Source: Sulfurospirillum deleyianum DSM 6946
GTDB lineage: Bacteria > Campylobacterota > Campylobacteria > Campylobacterales > Sulfurospirillaceae
NCBI RefSeq assembly: GCF_000024885.1
Contig: NC_013512.1
Span: 2,108,001 to 2,172,000 of the forward strand
Direction: 5' to 3'
Length of the DNA: 64,000 bases
A program made the translations under genes and the position numbers. This document shows, one piece after another, positions 52,185-63,537 of the stretch (the first letter of the stretch is position 1; every line of letters begins with the position of its first letter). Under the pieces are notes generated by a model, which had not been told where the DNA came from, searched no databases, and saw nothing but the letters and a program-made list of their open reading frames with translations.

Positions 52185-53174
52185 TTAGATAGGTAATATT
52201 CGTATATTTTTACTTAATTTCTCTTGTAAAACAGATTCGATAGCAAAAAGTGTGCCTGTTGAACTGCTCGCACAGCCACTACACGCACCAAGATAGCGGA
52301 TGTAAACATCTGTGACTTTATCATCACCCTCTTTGATGTCAAGAATTTCAAGATTTCCTCCATCCATAACCAACATCGGGCGAATGTTTTCATCAATGAC
52401 GGCTTCAATCTGTTGGAATTTTTTCACCACCGTTAAGTCATCAAAATCAACACTGCTGTGACCTTCGATTTGCGCATTGGAAATCGCCAATAAACGATCA
52501 TGCTCCATCTCAGCTCTCGTGTCTCGTAAAATATCGACCAAGTAATACTCTTTCTCTTCATGCCCGCCAGGCTTCACACAGGATTTACAAAATGCACCCG
52601 CTTTGGTGTAATTGGTAATCTCTTCTACGGTGGTCAGGTTATTGAGACGAATCACCTCTTTAATCGTTCCAAGGCTGACCCGTGCACACTCACACACAAT
52701 AATCTCATCTTCAAAAGACGCTGCGTCCACGCCTTTAAATGAAGCCGCAGCAGCTTTAATGACATCATACGCCATAACCGAACAGTGCATTTTTTGAGGC
52801 GGGACGGCAGGAATATCAGGATTATCACGCATCGCTTTTTCAACGTCAATATTGGTGATTTTAACCGCTTCAGAAACGGTTTTGCCAATGCACAGCTCTG
52901 CCATCGTATCCGAACTTGCAATGGCGGTACCACAGCCAAAACTTTTAAATTTTGCCGCTTTAATCATTTCCGTTGCTTCATCGACAATCCAGTAAAGTCT
53001 CACCGCATCGCCACAGCTCTCCGCACCAAAGTCCGCAACCACAAGCTTTCCGCCCATATTTTTTGCATCTTCTTCTGTCAGCTCACCCATATTTTTAGGA
53101 TGGTTCATCAAATCTTGCACTTTTTGGCTGTACTCTTCCCAAATAGAGCCGCCAATTAAACTATTTTTTCCCAT
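52185..53174 (-). CDS. nifU: NifU-type Fe-S cluster scaffold
   Basis: A 329-residue NifU with three domains: IscU-like (ADFGAESCGDAVRLYW, GCGTAIASSDTMAELCIGK, KMHCSVMA), a central [2Fe-2S] BFD-like region (IIVCECARVSLGTIKE, AFCKSCVKPGG) and the C-terminal NfuA-like domain ending GACSGCASSSTGTLF. It builds Fe-S clusters with sulfur from NifS. Campylobacterota use this NifSU pair as their general assembly system. A palindrome copy lies before its ribosome binding site. Confidence 0.95.
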   Translation of the reverse strand: MGKNSLIGGSIWEEYSQKVQDLMNHPKNMGELTEEDAKNMGGKLVVADFGAESCGDAVRLYWIVDEATEMIKAAKFKSFGCGTAIASSDTMAELCIGKTVSEAVKITNIDVEKAMRDNPDIPAVPPQKMHCSVMAYDVIKAAAASFKGVDAASFEDEIIVCECARVSLGTIKEVIRLNNLTTVEEITNYTKAGAFCKSCVKPGGHEEKEYYLVDILRDTRAEMEHDRLLAISNAQIEGHSSVDFDDLTVVKKFQQIEAVIDENIRPMLVMDGGNLEILDIKEGDDKVTDVYIRYLGACSGCASSSTGTLFAIESVLQEKLSKNIRILPI

Positions 53175-53193
53175 TTTCTATCCTTTAAAATCT

Positions 53194-53203
53194 TTACATG
53201 TAA
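53194..53203. repeat. TTACATGTAA palindrome at the nifS-nifU junction
   Basis: A perfect copy between nifS stop and nifU ribosome binding site (TTAAAGGAT). It is the last copy before a 7.1-kb stretch with none. Confidence 0.85.
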
Positions 53204-53217
53204 AACAAAATAGATTG

Positions 53218-54450
<1,233 letters not shown>

Positions 54451-54500
54451 ATTAATTTTTGAATACTATTACTTTCTATATTAAAAAAAACTAAAATGTT

Positions 54501-55805
54501 TTAGGCAATAATTTGTTTTAACTCACTTACGGTTGTTTCAAACGGCACAACTTCCTCAGGAGCTTGCTGTAGAAAACTGTTCATTTTTTCTTTCTTACTA
54601 ATCGCTAAATCCAGCTCTTTATCGTTACCCTTCTCGTATGCGCCAATGCGAATTAACACTTCATTCTCTTTTAAAATCGAATTTAAACGCTTAAACCGCA
54701 TCGCTGCTTTTTTGTGCTCTGTTTCTATCACATCCCCCATGACCCTTGAAGCACTGTTTTGAATATTAATCGGCGGATAAATCCCATAATCCGTTAATTC
54801 CCTACTTAACACAATGTGCCCATCAAGAATACTACGAGACTGATCCGCAATAGGATCACTTAAATCATCACCCTCAACCAAAACGGTAAAAAAAGCGGTA
54901 ATGGAACCTTTACCTTCTTCTTTTCCCGCACGTTCCATCAGTTGTGGCAAAAGGGCTAACACCGAAGGCGGATACCCTTTAGAAGTTGGAGGCTCACCCA
55001 ATGCTAAACCAATCTCCCGCTGCGCCATGGCAAAACGGGTCACTGAATCCATCATAAAGAGCACATCTCTTCCTTGATTTTTAAAATATTCTGCCACACT
55101 CATCGCACTAAAAGCACCATACTTTCGCATGAGAGGGGAATCATCGCTGGTCGCTACAATGATGACCGTATTTTCAAGATTGCCACCCAAGTTTTTCTCA
55201 ATAAACTCAGGCACCTCACGCCCACGTTCACCAATTAAAGCCACCACTTTAATGGGCGCTTCAGAGCCTCTTACAATCATCCCCATCAGTGTTGATTTAT
55301 CCACACCACTCCCTGCAAAAATGCCCATTTTTTGACCTTTTCCACAGGTTAAAAGCCCATCAATCGTCTTGACTCCAACACAAAATGGCTCGTTAATCAA
55401 TCCTCTTTTCATTGGGTCTAAGGGTGCTTTCATAATGGATGCGGACGAGCGTGCGCCTATCGCTCCTTTGCCATCTTTTGGGCGGATAAACGGATCAACC
55501 ACCCGTCCTAATAACTCTTCGCCCACAGGAATCATCATTCCTTGTTCACTGATAAAAACTTTATCTCCAATCTTAAACCCCTCAATAAATCCAAACGGGG
55601 AGATAAAGAAGGCATTGCGATCCACTTCGGTGACCATGCCTAACTCATTCTTATCACTGTCCAAGGAAACGATATTAACAATATCTCCAATGCTAGGTCT
55701 TAAACCACACGCCTCAATGGTGGTAGAACTAATTTTGGTAATCGTACCAAACATTGGAGAAAGGCTTTTTTCTTGAAGTTTATGTCTGAGGCGTTGAAGT
55801 GGCAT
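54501..55805 (-). CDS. fliI: Flagellar type III export ATPase
   Basis: A 434-residue FliI of normal length. VLIGERGREVPEF-like segment, DSVTRFAMAQREIGLALGEPP Walker B region and DGHIVLSRELTDYGIYPPIN are conserved. The Walker A region reads AGSGVDKST (residues 164-172), where the family and F1-beta have Gly before the Lys: Asp169 is unexpected. It powers substrate delivery for flagellar export. Stop overlaps folE start region; order fliI-folE matches Campylobacter genomes from memory. Confidence 0.9.
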   Translation of the reverse strand: MPLQRLRHKLQEKSLSPMFGTITKISSTTIEACGLRPSIGDIVNIVSLDSDKNELGMVTEVDRNAFFISPFGFIEGFKIGDKVFISEQGMMIPVGEELLGRVVDPFIRPKDGKGAIGARSSASIMKAPLDPMKRGLINEPFCVGVKTIDGLLTCGKGQKMGIFAGSGVDKSTLMGMIVRGSEAPIKVVALIGERGREVPEFIEKNLGGNLENTVIIVATSDDSPLMRKYGAFSAMSVAEYFKNQGRDVLFMMDSVTRFAMAQREIGLALGEPPTSKGYPPSVLALLPQLMERAGKEEGKGSITAFFTVLVEGDDLSDPIADQSRSILDGHIVLSRELTDYGIYPPINIQNSASRVMGDVIETEHKKAAMRFKRLNSILKENEVLIRIGAYEKGNDKELDLAISKKEKMNSFLQQAPEEVVPFETTVSELKQIIA

Positions 55806-56386
55806 TAGTAACGATTAGCCTGTGGTGCGTTAATAATGTCAAAAAACTCTTTTCTGGTATCTGCTTTTAAAAAGAGCCCTCGAAGCGCTGATGTGGTTGT
55901 ATTGGAGTGGGTTTTTTCCACACCTCGCATCTCCATACACATATGACGCGCCTGAATAACAACCCCCACTCCTTTAGGAGCAATGACATCATCAATCGCT
56001 TTGGCAATCTGTTCAGTCAGTTGTTCTTGAATTTGCAAACGACGTGCAAAGATATCCACCATACGAGGAATTTTAGAAAGCCCTACCACTTTCCCATTAG
56101 GAATATAGGCCACATGCGCTCTTCCAATAATCGGCAAAAGATGGTGCTCACACATCGAATAAAATTCAATATCTTTAATTAAAACCATTTGATTATTATC
56201 GCTCTCAAACAGTGCTTCATTCAAGACTTCAGTAGGGCTTTGATGATACCCTTGTGTCATGTATTCATATGCCTTAAAGACTCGAGAAGGCGTTTTTAAA
56301 AGACCTTCACGCTGTGTGTTTTCACCAATAATTTCTAACATCGTTTTTACAGCATTTTCAAATTCTTCTTTTCGTTCCATGATCAT
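55805..56386 (-). CDS. folE: GTP cyclohydrolase I
   Basis: A 193-residue enzyme. [23 protein letters not shown] holds the zinc Cys and His; [18 protein letters not shown] carries the second Cys; [21 protein letters not shown] is typical of FolE. First step of folate/pterin synthesis. Its stop is shared with the fliI start (one-base overlap). Divergent from tig. Confidence 0.95.
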   Translation of the reverse strand: MIMERKEEFENAVKTMLEIIGENTQREGLLKTPSRVFKAYEYMTQGYHQSPTEVLNEALFESDNNQMVLIKDIEFYSMCEHHLLPIIGRAHVAYIPNGKVVGLSKIPRMVDIFARRLQIQEQLTEQIAKAIDDVIAPKGVGVVIQARHMCMEMRGVEKTHSNTTTSALRGLFLKADTRKEFFDIINAPQANRY

Positions 56387-56471
56387 TCACTTTGATTAAA
56401 ATTAAGACGACATATTTTATCTTCATTTTGCTTTTTAATGGATAAAAAGCGACTTAAAAGTAATTTTTTGG

Positions 56472-56477
56472 TATATT
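56472..56477 (+). promoter_or_regulatory. Candidate -10 of the tig-clpP operon
   Basis: TATATT preceded by TTTTTTGG, the T-rich plus G extended element usual in Campylobacterota promoters, 32 bases before the tig ATG. Confidence 0.5.
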
Positions 56478-56508
56478 TGAGAAAAATTTTATATCGAAAA
56501 GGGATTTT

Positions 56509-57804
56509 ATGCAAATTAAAGTTAACCGTACTAATAGTGCCAATGCTGCTGTTGAAGCAACTATTTCACCTGCACTTTTACAAAAAAAAGAAGAGAAACT
56601 GATCACTTCTGCTGCTTCTAATATGAAAGTTGATGGTTTTAGAAAAGGAAAAGTTCCTGCACATATCGTAAAAGCACGTTACGGGAAACAACTCAAAGAT
56701 GATGCCCAAACAGAAGCACTTAGAGACCTTTATACTCAAGCACTGAGCGAACTCAATGTAACCGCTGAGCTTGTAGTAGGTGAGCCTAGTTTCTCAAAAT
56801 TTGAAGAAAAAGATGGTGGACTAGAGCTTGTCATGAAACTTTCATTCAAACCAAGTGTGAATGTTGAAGGCTATAAAGAGTGCATTCCTGAGTACAAAAC
56901 ACCTAAAGTGACTAAAAAAGAAATTAGTGAAAGACTTGAAAAGACATTGGCATTGGTTGCCGACCTTAAAACTGTAGAAGAAAAAAGAGCTGTTAAATCA
57001 GGTGATTTTGCGGTCATTGATTTTGAAGGCTTTTTAGACGGTGTTGCATTTGAGGGAGGTAAAGCGGAAAAATATACCCTAGAGATTGGTAGTGGCTCTT
57101 TTATTCCTGGTTTTGAAGATGGTGTCGTTGGGATGAAAGCAGGAAAGAGTAAAGATATCGAAGTTGCATTCCCTGAAAACTATGGCAACAAAGAACTTGC
57201 AGGTAAACCGGTTATCTTTAAAGTAACGCTTCATGAAATTAAAGTCAAAGATGTTCCAGAAACGCCAAGTGAAGAGATGATTCAAAAACTGCTTCCAGGT
57301 GTTGAAAATGCCTCTTTAGAAGTATTAGAAGAGCAAATTGAAACAGAAATTCGTAACGAAAAATTAGCAAAACTATTTAACGAAGAGTTAAAACCTCAAT
57401 TTGTTGAAAATGTATTGGCAAAAGTTGCGCTAGATCTTCCAGAAAATATTGTTGATCAAGAGATTGATCTTCAAATGAGAAGTGTTTTTGGAAAGATGGA
57501 TGAAGCAACCATTAAAGAATACTCTGAAAATCCAGAAAAAATTAAAGAAAAAAGAGAAGAGTTTAGAAATGATGCTGAAAAAAGCGTTAAATTAACTTTT
57601 ATCGTCGATGAACTTGCACGTCAAGAAAACATCATGGTCAACGACCAAGAAGTTCTTCAAATGATCTACTTTGAAGCAATGCAACAAGGTGCAAACCCAA
57701 AAGAATACCTAGAATTTTACCAAAAACAAGGCGTTCTTCCAGCGATTAAAATGTCTATGATTGAAGAGAGACTCTTCAACCAGCTTTTTACAAAAGGTAA
57801 CTAA
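56509..57804 (+). CDS. tig: Trigger factor
   Basis: A 431-residue ribosome-associated chaperone. The ribosome-binding loop [16 protein letters not shown] (about residues 40-55) is intact, followed by the FKBP-like PPIase domain ([32 protein letters not shown]) and the C-terminal chaperone domain. Stop overlaps the clpP start by one base. Confidence 0.96.
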   Translation: MQIKVNRTNSANAAVEATISPALLQKKEEKLITSAASNMKVDGFRKGKVPAHIVKARYGKQLKDDAQTEALRDLYTQALSELNVTAELVVGEPSFSKFEEKDGGLELVMKLSFKPSVNVEGYKECIPEYKTPKVTKKEISERLEKTLALVADLKTVEEKRAVKSGDFAVIDFEGFLDGVAFEGGKAEKYTLEIGSGSFIPGFEDGVVGMKAGKSKDIEVAFPENYGNKELAGKPVIFKVTLHEIKVKDVPETPSEEMIQKLLPGVENASLEVLEEQIETEIRNEKLAKLFNEELKPQFVENVLAKVALDLPENIVDQEIDLQMRSVFGKMDEATIKEYSENPEKIKEKREEFRNDAEKSVKLTFIVDELARQENIMVNDQEVLQMIYFEAMQQGANPKEYLEFYQKQGVLPAIKMSMIEERLFNQLFTKGN

Positions 57805-58394
57805 TGAGCTACTATGTTCCTGTCGTTGTTGAAAAAACAGGGAGAGGTGAGAGAAGTTATGATATCTATTCTCGCCTTTTAAAAGATCGTATTATTATGC
57901 TCAGTGGCGAAATCAATGATGTTGTGGCATCTTCGATTGTCGCACAACTTCTTTTTCTCGAAGCAGAAGACCCTGAAAAAGATATCTATTTGTATATTAA
58001 TTCCCCTGGTGGTGTCATTACCAGTGGTTTTAGTATTTACGATACTATGAATTATATCAAGCCTGATATTAGCACTATTTGTATCGGTCAAGCTGCCTCT
58101 ATGGGCGCATTTTTACTCAGTGCGGGCACGAAAGGGAAACGTTATGCGCTTCCTAATGCTCGTATTATGATTCACCAACCCTTAGGTGGAGCACAAGGGC
58201 AAGCAACCGATATCGAAATTCAAGCCAAAGAAATTTTGCGCATGAAGCAAGTCCTCAACGAAATTTTGGCAAAAAATTGTAATCAAAAATTGCCTAAAAT
58301 TATCAAAGACACAGAGCGCGATTTCTTTATGAGTGCAGAAGAGTCATGTGAGTATGGGTTAATTGACAAAGTACTCAATAAAAGTTTTAAATAA
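57804..58394 (+). CDS. clpP: ATP-dependent Clp protease proteolytic subunit
   Basis: A 196-residue serine protease: [17 protein letters not shown]-type segment, catalytic Ser in [14 protein letters not shown] (about residue 97), His in [15 protein letters not shown] (122) and Asp in [13 protein letters not shown] (171). Tetradecameric partner of ClpX/ClpA. Follows tig as in Campylobacter. Confidence 0.96.
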   Translation: MSYYVPVVVEKTGRGERSYDIYSRLLKDRIIMLSGEINDVVASSIVAQLLFLEAEDPEKDIYLYINSPGGVITSGFSIYDTMNYIKPDISTICIGQAASMGAFLLSAGTKGKRYALPNARIMIHQPLGGAQGQATDIEIQAKEILRMKQVLNEILAKNCNQKLPKIIKDTERDFFMSAEESCEYGLIDKVLNKSFK

Positions 58395-58412
58395 TGATTT
58401 AAAAGGTAAGCA

Positions 58413-59510
58413 ATGGTTCGTTTTAACAGAGAAAAAGGAAATGTAGGTGTTTACAACATCGATACAAAAGAAGATATCGTTGCGCAAACACCCCCTCCAA
58501 AACCAATCACAAAAGAGCCCATTGCTTCCCAAAATAGCACCAATAATGAGTTAGATAAATTTGCGGCGCTGGTTTTAAAAACCATGGGGGATGAAGGCAT
58601 CCCCCCAACGCCTCAAAATTTTCAAATTTACTTTGACAAACTTTTGGAAAGTAAACCAACGGCTTTTAAAAAACGCATCAATGACTTTTTAGAATTGGAA
58701 AACAATAACAACGATGAAAGTCATGCTCGCATTGAGCTCGAGATTAAAGAGGGATTTGCTCAAATTAAAAATATTATGCAAGTGGTTTCTACCGTTTATC
58801 GAAATCTTAACGTGATGCAAGAAATCATAAAAAAACGCTCCACCCAACTTGAAAGCAATCCTAGTTTTCTTGCCACACAAAATATCATCTCCTCTTTAAC
58901 AGAAGATCTCAATAAAATGTTTGAATTAACGACCAAACAAATTGATTTGCTTAAAGGGTATTACCAAAAAACAACAACGATTTTACAAGAGGTCGATAAC
59001 CAATCAATTTTTGATGCAAAATTTGGTATTTACAACAGACGTTATCTTGTAAAATCAATTAAAAATGAAATTAAACTTATCAAAACCTATGCTCATCCAA
59101 GTACACTCGTCCTCTCTCGGGTTAAAGAGAGCTCTTTAGAAAAAATTGCCAGTAAAAAAGAGAAAGATACCATTGTGCGTAACATCGCTAAATTGTTACT
59201 CAAAACATCTCGCAGAAGCGATATTGTAGCTCATTTTGGAGATGGAATATTGGCAATGATTTTAAAACATACCGATTTAAATTCCGCCAAAAAAGCATGC
59301 GATCGCATTAGCGAATTGGTCTATCAAACCAGCTTTTTCGTGGGAAGTTCAGAAATTGAAACCGATATAGAACTTGCGATTACCTCGCTTGACACAGAAC
59401 ACAGTGTCGAAGAATTCCTTGCCGTAATGTTGGAAGGATTACCTAAAACAGGGAGAAGTCTCATACCGTATATTGTATGTACGCCCTTACATGAAAGTGA
59501 AATAGAATGA
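58413..59510 (+). CDS. Degenerate GGDEF-domain protein
   Basis: A 365-residue protein. The N-terminal 200 residues are helical and polar with a Pro-rich linker near 30-40; the C-terminal 165 residues form a GGDEF domain: FDAKFGIYNRRYLVKSI and RRSDIVAHFGDGILAMILKHT. The active-site GGDEF is replaced by FGDGI, so diguanylate cyclase activity is unlikely, though a structural or regulatory role remains possible. It sits between clpP and def with close spacing, an arrangement shared (from memory) by related bacteria. Confidence 0.8.
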   Translation: MVRFNREKGNVGVYNIDTKEDIVAQTPPPKPITKEPIASQNSTNNELDKFAALVLKTMGDEGIPPTPQNFQIYFDKLLESKPTAFKKRINDFLELENNNNDESHARIELEIKEGFAQIKNIMQVVSTVYRNLNVMQEIIKKRSTQLESNPSFLATQNIISSLTEDLNKMFELTTKQIDLLKGYYQKTTTILQEVDNQSIFDAKFGIYNRRYLVKSIKNEIKLIKTYAHPSTLVLSRVKESSLEKIASKKEKDTIVRNIAKLLLKTSRRSDIVAHFGDGILAMILKHTDLNSAKKACDRISELVYQTSFFVGSSEIETDIELAITSLDTEHSVEEFLAVMLEGLPKTGRSLIPYIVCTPLHESEIE

Positions 59511-60022
59511 TTCGTGAAATTTTAGTTTATCCTAATAAAATTCTAAGAGAGACCTCCAGAGATGTCATCCATTTTGATGCAACGTTGCATGAGTTGCTTG
59601 ATGATATGTATGAAACGATGATTACCAAAGAAGGAATTGGTTTAGCTGCTATTCAAATTGGCGTTGCACAAAATGCACTGATTATTAACCTTGTCGATGA
59701 AACAGGTCTTCAAAAAAAAGAGAATCTTTATGAAATTATCAATCCTGTCATTCTTGAAAAAGATGGCTCTACGGTTTACCAAGAGGGGTGTTTAAGCGTA
59801 CCTGGGTATTACGATGAAGTCACACGGGCAGAGCATATAAAACTTCGCTTTTATGATCGTATGGGCGTGATGCATGAAGAAGAGTTTCGTGATCTGATGG
59901 CGATTGCTGTTCAACACGAAATGGATCACCTCAAAGGTCATCTTTTTATTGAAAAACTCTCTTATCTAAAACGTAAAAAATTTGAAAAAGAGTGGAAAAA
60001 AAAGTATAAAGCGGGTAAGTAA
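59507..60022 (+). CDS. def: Peptide deformylase
   Basis: A 171-residue metalloenzyme with all motifs: GIGLAAIQIG, EGCLSVPGYYDEV (Cys ligand) and AVQHEMDHLKGHLF (HExxH). Removes the N-formyl group from nascent proteins, fitting its place after tig and clpP. Overlaps the GGDEF gene by four bases. Confidence 0.96.
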   Translation: MIREILVYPNKILRETSRDVIHFDATLHELLDDMYETMITKEGIGLAAIQIGVAQNALIINLVDETGLQKKENLYEIINPVILEKDGSTVYQEGCLSVPGYYDEVTRAEHIKLRFYDRMGVMHEEEFRDLMAIAVQHEMDHLKGHLFIEKLSYLKRKKFEKEWKKKYKAGK

Positions 60023-60024
60023 TT

Positions 60025-61560
60025 GTGGAGGAAGCCGTTGAACTCTCCAGAGTAAAACATGCCAAATGTGCGACTTTGTATGGCAATAAAGCACATGAAG
60101 TCGCCGTTGAATCCACATTGGTTCGCTCTCTTCCTGGCTTTAGTATTGTGGGGATGGCGGATCAATCCATTCAAGAATCACGTGAACGTATCAAATCAGC
60201 CCTTTCAAGCATTCACTTTGAATTTCCCTCCCAAAAAATCACCATCAATCTCTCCCCATCAGACTTAAAAAAAGAGGGAAGCCATTTTGATTTAATCATC
60301 GCCCTGCTTGTTGCCATTCAAAAAGAGCGTTTTACATGTAACGATTTTTTTATTTTTGGTGAATTAGGTTTAGATGGCAAAGTGAAAAAAACAAATGCCA
60401 TTTTTCCCATTATTCTCTCACTAGCTTCGCATATTTCTAATCTTCGGGTTGTAGTTCCCCTCTCTTTACTACCAAAAATTGAACAGATTCCTCACATTCA
60501 AGCCTTTGGAGTCGAGACACTTCACGAAGCCCTGCTCTTTTTTAAAGAAAAACGCTTTGAGAAACTTACAACAAAGTCTATTAGTCCACTGTGCGAAAGC
60601 TATCTGGAAATTAAAGGAAAATCCTACTTCTATCCTAAAGAGTTTCCCCTTGATTTCAGTGACGTTCTAGGACAGCACAGAGCCAAACGTGCCTTAAACA
60701 TTGCCGCAGCGGGTATGCACAATCTTTTAATGGAAGGAAGCCCAGGATGTGGTAAAAGTATGAGCATCAAACGCTTACGTTACATTTTACCGCCACAGAG
60801 CATCGAGGAAATTTTAGAATCCAACGCCTACTATTCTCTCAACGAAGAGGAGTGTGCATTAAGCCCTCTTCGCCCTTTCCGTTCACCCCATCATACGGCA
60901 TCACGCCCCTCTATTTTTGGTGGAGGAAGTACCCATGCCCAAGCAGGTGAAATCGCCCTCGCACACAATGGCTTACTTTTCTTTGACGAATTTCCCAACT
61001 TTTCAAAAGCCGTTTTAGAGAGCTTGAGAGAGCCTTTAGAAGACCACCGTGTTCTCATCTCACGGGTGAATACTAAAATCAGCTATGCCACCAAATTCCT
61101 CTTTGCTGCCGCACAAAATCCTTGTCCATGCGGTAATTTACTCAGTCAAACACACGAATGTCGCTGTTCTGAGGTTGAAATCAATCGCTACAAAAACCGC
61201 ATTTCCGAGCCTATTTTAGACCGCATTGATTTTTACATTCAGATGAGTGAAACCAACTCCAACGAGCAAGGATTGAGCTCGTACGAGATGTTTGAAAATG
61301 TCCTCAGTGCCTTTGTGATGCAAAAAAACAGAGGACAAAAAGAGCTCAATGGTAAGCTCAATGAACACGACACTCTTCAGTTTTGTACGCTTGAGCCCTC
61401 TGCCAAAGAACGTTTAGAGATGGCACAAAACCGCTTTGGGTTAAGCCAGAGAAGTGTACATAAAGTGTTGCGTATGGCACGAACCATTGCTGACATGGCA
61501 CAGAGTCACACCATTTGCGAAAAGCATCTGCTAGAAGCCCTGAGTTTTCGTAAACGTTAG
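60025..61560 (+). CDS. ComM/YifB-family Mg-chelatase-like ATPase
   Basis: A 511-residue AAA+ protein. N-terminal Lon-like fold (LPGFSIVGMADQSIQESRERI), then Walker A MEGSPGCGKSMSIKRL near residue 235, Walker B GLLFFDEFPNFSKAVLESLREP, and a zinc-like CPCGNLLSQTHECRC. ComM promotes branch migration during natural transformation in other bacteria, so this window shows a DNA-uptake-related gene. GTG start at 60025. One palindrome (60332) is read as TCN. Confidence 0.9.
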   Translation: MEEAVELSRVKHAKCATLYGNKAHEVAVESTLVRSLPGFSIVGMADQSIQESRERIKSALSSIHFEFPSQKITINLSPSDLKKEGSHFDLIIALLVAIQKERFTCNDFFIFGELGLDGKVKKTNAIFPIILSLASHISNLRVVVPLSLLPKIEQIPHIQAFGVETLHEALLFFKEKRFEKLTTKSISPLCESYLEIKGKSYFYPKEFPLDFSDVLGQHRAKRALNIAAAGMHNLLMEGSPGCGKSMSIKRLRYILPPQSIEEILESNAYYSLNEEECALSPLRPFRSPHHTASRPSIFGGGSTHAQAGEIALAHNGLLFFDEFPNFSKAVLESLREPLEDHRVLISRVNTKISYATKFLFAAAQNPCPCGNLLSQTHECRCSEVEINRYKNRISEPILDRIDFYIQMSETNSNEQGLSSYEMFENVLSAFVMQKNRGQKELNGKLNEHDTLQFCTLEPSAKERLEMAQNRFGLSQRSVHKVLRMARTIADMAQSHTICEKHLLEALSFRKR

Positions 61561-61568
61561 GAGAGCGT

Positions 61569-62966
61569 ATGCATTACATTTATGAAGAGACACAAACCCT
61601 GGATGAGCGAGCCTACACAACCTTTGGTTTAAACCCAGAAATCTTAATGGAACATGCAGGAAGCGCCCTTGCTAAAGCAGTGAAAAAAAAGCTTACCTGT
61701 CAACAAAAAGCGCTCTTTGTCTGTGGAGTAGGTAATAATGGCGCTGATGGCATGGTCGCTGCACGTCTTTTACACGGAGCAAATAATGTTAGCCTCTATC
61801 TTCCTTTTCCACCTAAATCCTCTCTGGCGAAACTTCAACTCAAACGTGCAATGCAAGCGGGTGTTCCCATCGTTGAAAACCTCATAGATGCGGATGTTTA
61901 TGTGGATGCACTCTTTGGTGCAGGACTCAATCGCCCGTTGGATGGCTTTACATGTAATCTCATAGACGCACTCAATGCCAAAGAAGGGTATAAAATTGCA
62001 TGTGATATGCCCAGTGGCATTGTGAACGATTTAAGTCTAAGTTCGACCATTTTTAACGCCCATGAAACGATTACCATGGGAGCTTTAAAACTGTGCCTTT
62101 TTCACGATGCGCTTAAAGATAGCGTTGGGAAAATCAAAGTCGCCCCTTTGGGACTTTCAAGGAACCTTTATGCGCTTCCCTCCCCGTTTTATCTCTTGCA
62201 AAAAAATGAGCTAAAACTTCCTCTTCGCACGAAAAAAAACTGTAACAAAGGTACATTTGGACATGTTGCCATCGTACAAGGGAATAAAGAAGGCGCTGCA
62301 CTATTAGCAGGCATGGGGGCTTTTCATTTTGGTGCCGGTTTAGTAACGCTTCTAGGTGAGCGTAAACGTAAAACACCTCCCTATCTTATCCAAGCATCCA
62401 CACTACCCAAAAAGAGCAGTGTCATCGTTGCGGGGATGGGACTTGAAATGCCTTTTGACACTGTATGGCTCCGTCATCTCTTGCTTGAAAATACCCTGCC
62501 TCTGGTCATTGATGCTTCATTGTGTCACCATGAACTCATGCTTGAATTACTTGCCTCAAAAAAACCACTGGTACTTACACCCCATCCCAAAGAATTTAGC
62601 TCCATTTGGCACTTTACATGTAACGAAAAAGTGAGTGTTGAACAAATTCAAGCCAATCGCTTTTTCTATGCCAAAACCTTTAGTAAACGGTTTCCACATA
62701 TCACGCTTCTACTCAAAGGTGCGAATACCATCATTGCGCACCAAGGAGAGCTTTATATCAACACCTATGGCACACCTGCCCTTGCTAAGGGTGGCAGTGG
62801 AGATGTTTTAGCAGGAATGATTGGTGCTTTAATCGCACAAGGATATTCGCTTAAAGAAGCTACCATTCACGCCTCTCTCGCCCATGCTCTTGCCTCTAAA
62901 AAACTTACATGTAATACATTTGCTTTCACCCCTATTGATATTTGTAAAGGTCTTAAATGCTTATAA
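61569..62966 (+). CDS. nnr: Bifunctional NAD(P)H-hydrate epimerase/dehydratase
   Basis: A 465-residue fusion: N-terminal YjeF epimerase domain (VCGVGNNGADGMVAARLL, DALFGAGLNRPLDG) and C-terminal ADP-dependent dehydratase (NKGTFGHVAIVQGNKEGAALLAG, VLTPHPKEFS, GGSGDVLAGMIGALIAQG). Repairs hydrated NAD(P)H. Contains three palindrome copies (61948, 62614, 62905), all read as TCN; no other gene has as many. Confidence 0.94.
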   Translation: MHYIYEETQTLDERAYTTFGLNPEILMEHAGSALAKAVKKKLTCQQKALFVCGVGNNGADGMVAARLLHGANNVSLYLPFPPKSSLAKLQLKRAMQAGVPIVENLIDADVYVDALFGAGLNRPLDGFTCNLIDALNAKEGYKIACDMPSGIVNDLSLSSTIFNAHETITMGALKLCLFHDALKDSVGKIKVAPLGLSRNLYALPSPFYLLQKNELKLPLRTKKNCNKGTFGHVAIVQGNKEGAALLAGMGAFHFGAGLVTLLGERKRKTPPYLIQASTLPKKSSVIVAGMGLEMPFDTVWLRHLLLENTLPLVIDASLCHHELMLELLASKKPLVLTPHPKEFSSIWHFTCNEKVSVEQIQANRFFYAKTFSKRFPHITLLLKGANTIIAHQGELYINTYGTPALAKGGSGDVLAGMIGALIAQGYSLKEATIHASLAHALASKKLTCNTFAFTPIDICKGLKCL

Positions 62967-63535
62967 AAAAAATTGCGATTCTCTTTAGTGGAACAGGCAC
63001 TAATCTTGAAAAATTGCTTGAATTTCTCCACCAAACCTCTTTTGAATATGCAACCATTGAAGTCGCACTTGTCATCTGCAACCGCTCTGATGCACCCGGC
63101 ATTGAAAAAGCCAGACGTTTTGGTCTTGAGCCACTCATTATCGACCATACGCTCTACCCTAGCCGTGAAGCCTTCGATGAAGCTTTGGTTCACGCCATTG
63201 ACAAAAGTGGTGCAGAGTTGAGCGTTTTAGCAGGCTTTATGCGTATTTTAACACCTATTTTTACACGCCATATTAAAGCTATCAACTTACACCCTTCTTT
63301 ACTTCCACTTTTTAAGGGTAGCAATGCTATAAAAGAAAGTTTTGATTCGCCCATGAAAGTAGCTGGCATTAGCGTACACTATGTCAGTGAAGAACTCGAT
63401 GGTGGTGACATCATCGCACAACGCTGTTTTGAGAAGAGTGAAGGCATGAATTTTGAAGCCTTTGAAGATAAAATTCATGCGCTAGAGCACGAATTATTAC
63501 CCCAAACTGTAAAAAAATTACTTGATAGGAAGTGA
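62957..63535 (+). CDS. purN: Phosphoribosylglycinamide formyltransferase
   Basis: A 192-residue formyltransferase. Start [46 protein letters not shown] with catalytic Asn-His and [16 protein letters not shown] with the Asp are complete. Purine biosynthesis. It overlaps the nnr stop by ten bases. Confidence 0.95.
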   Translation: MLIKKIAILFSGTGTNLEKLLEFLHQTSFEYATIEVALVICNRSDAPGIEKARRFGLEPLIIDHTLYPSREAFDEALVHAIDKSGAELSVLAGFMRILTPIFTRHIKAINLHPSLLPLFKGSNAIKESFDSPMKVAGISVHYVSEELDGGDIIAQRCFEKSEGMNFEAFEDKIHALEHELLPQTVKKLLDRK

Positions 63536-63537
63536 AC

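Noticed and set aside
52785-53159. A 124-codon plus-strand open frame opposite nifU
   Set aside because: Fully antisense to a strongly conserved NifU gene; composition is Phe/His/Arg-rich as expected of a shadow frame.
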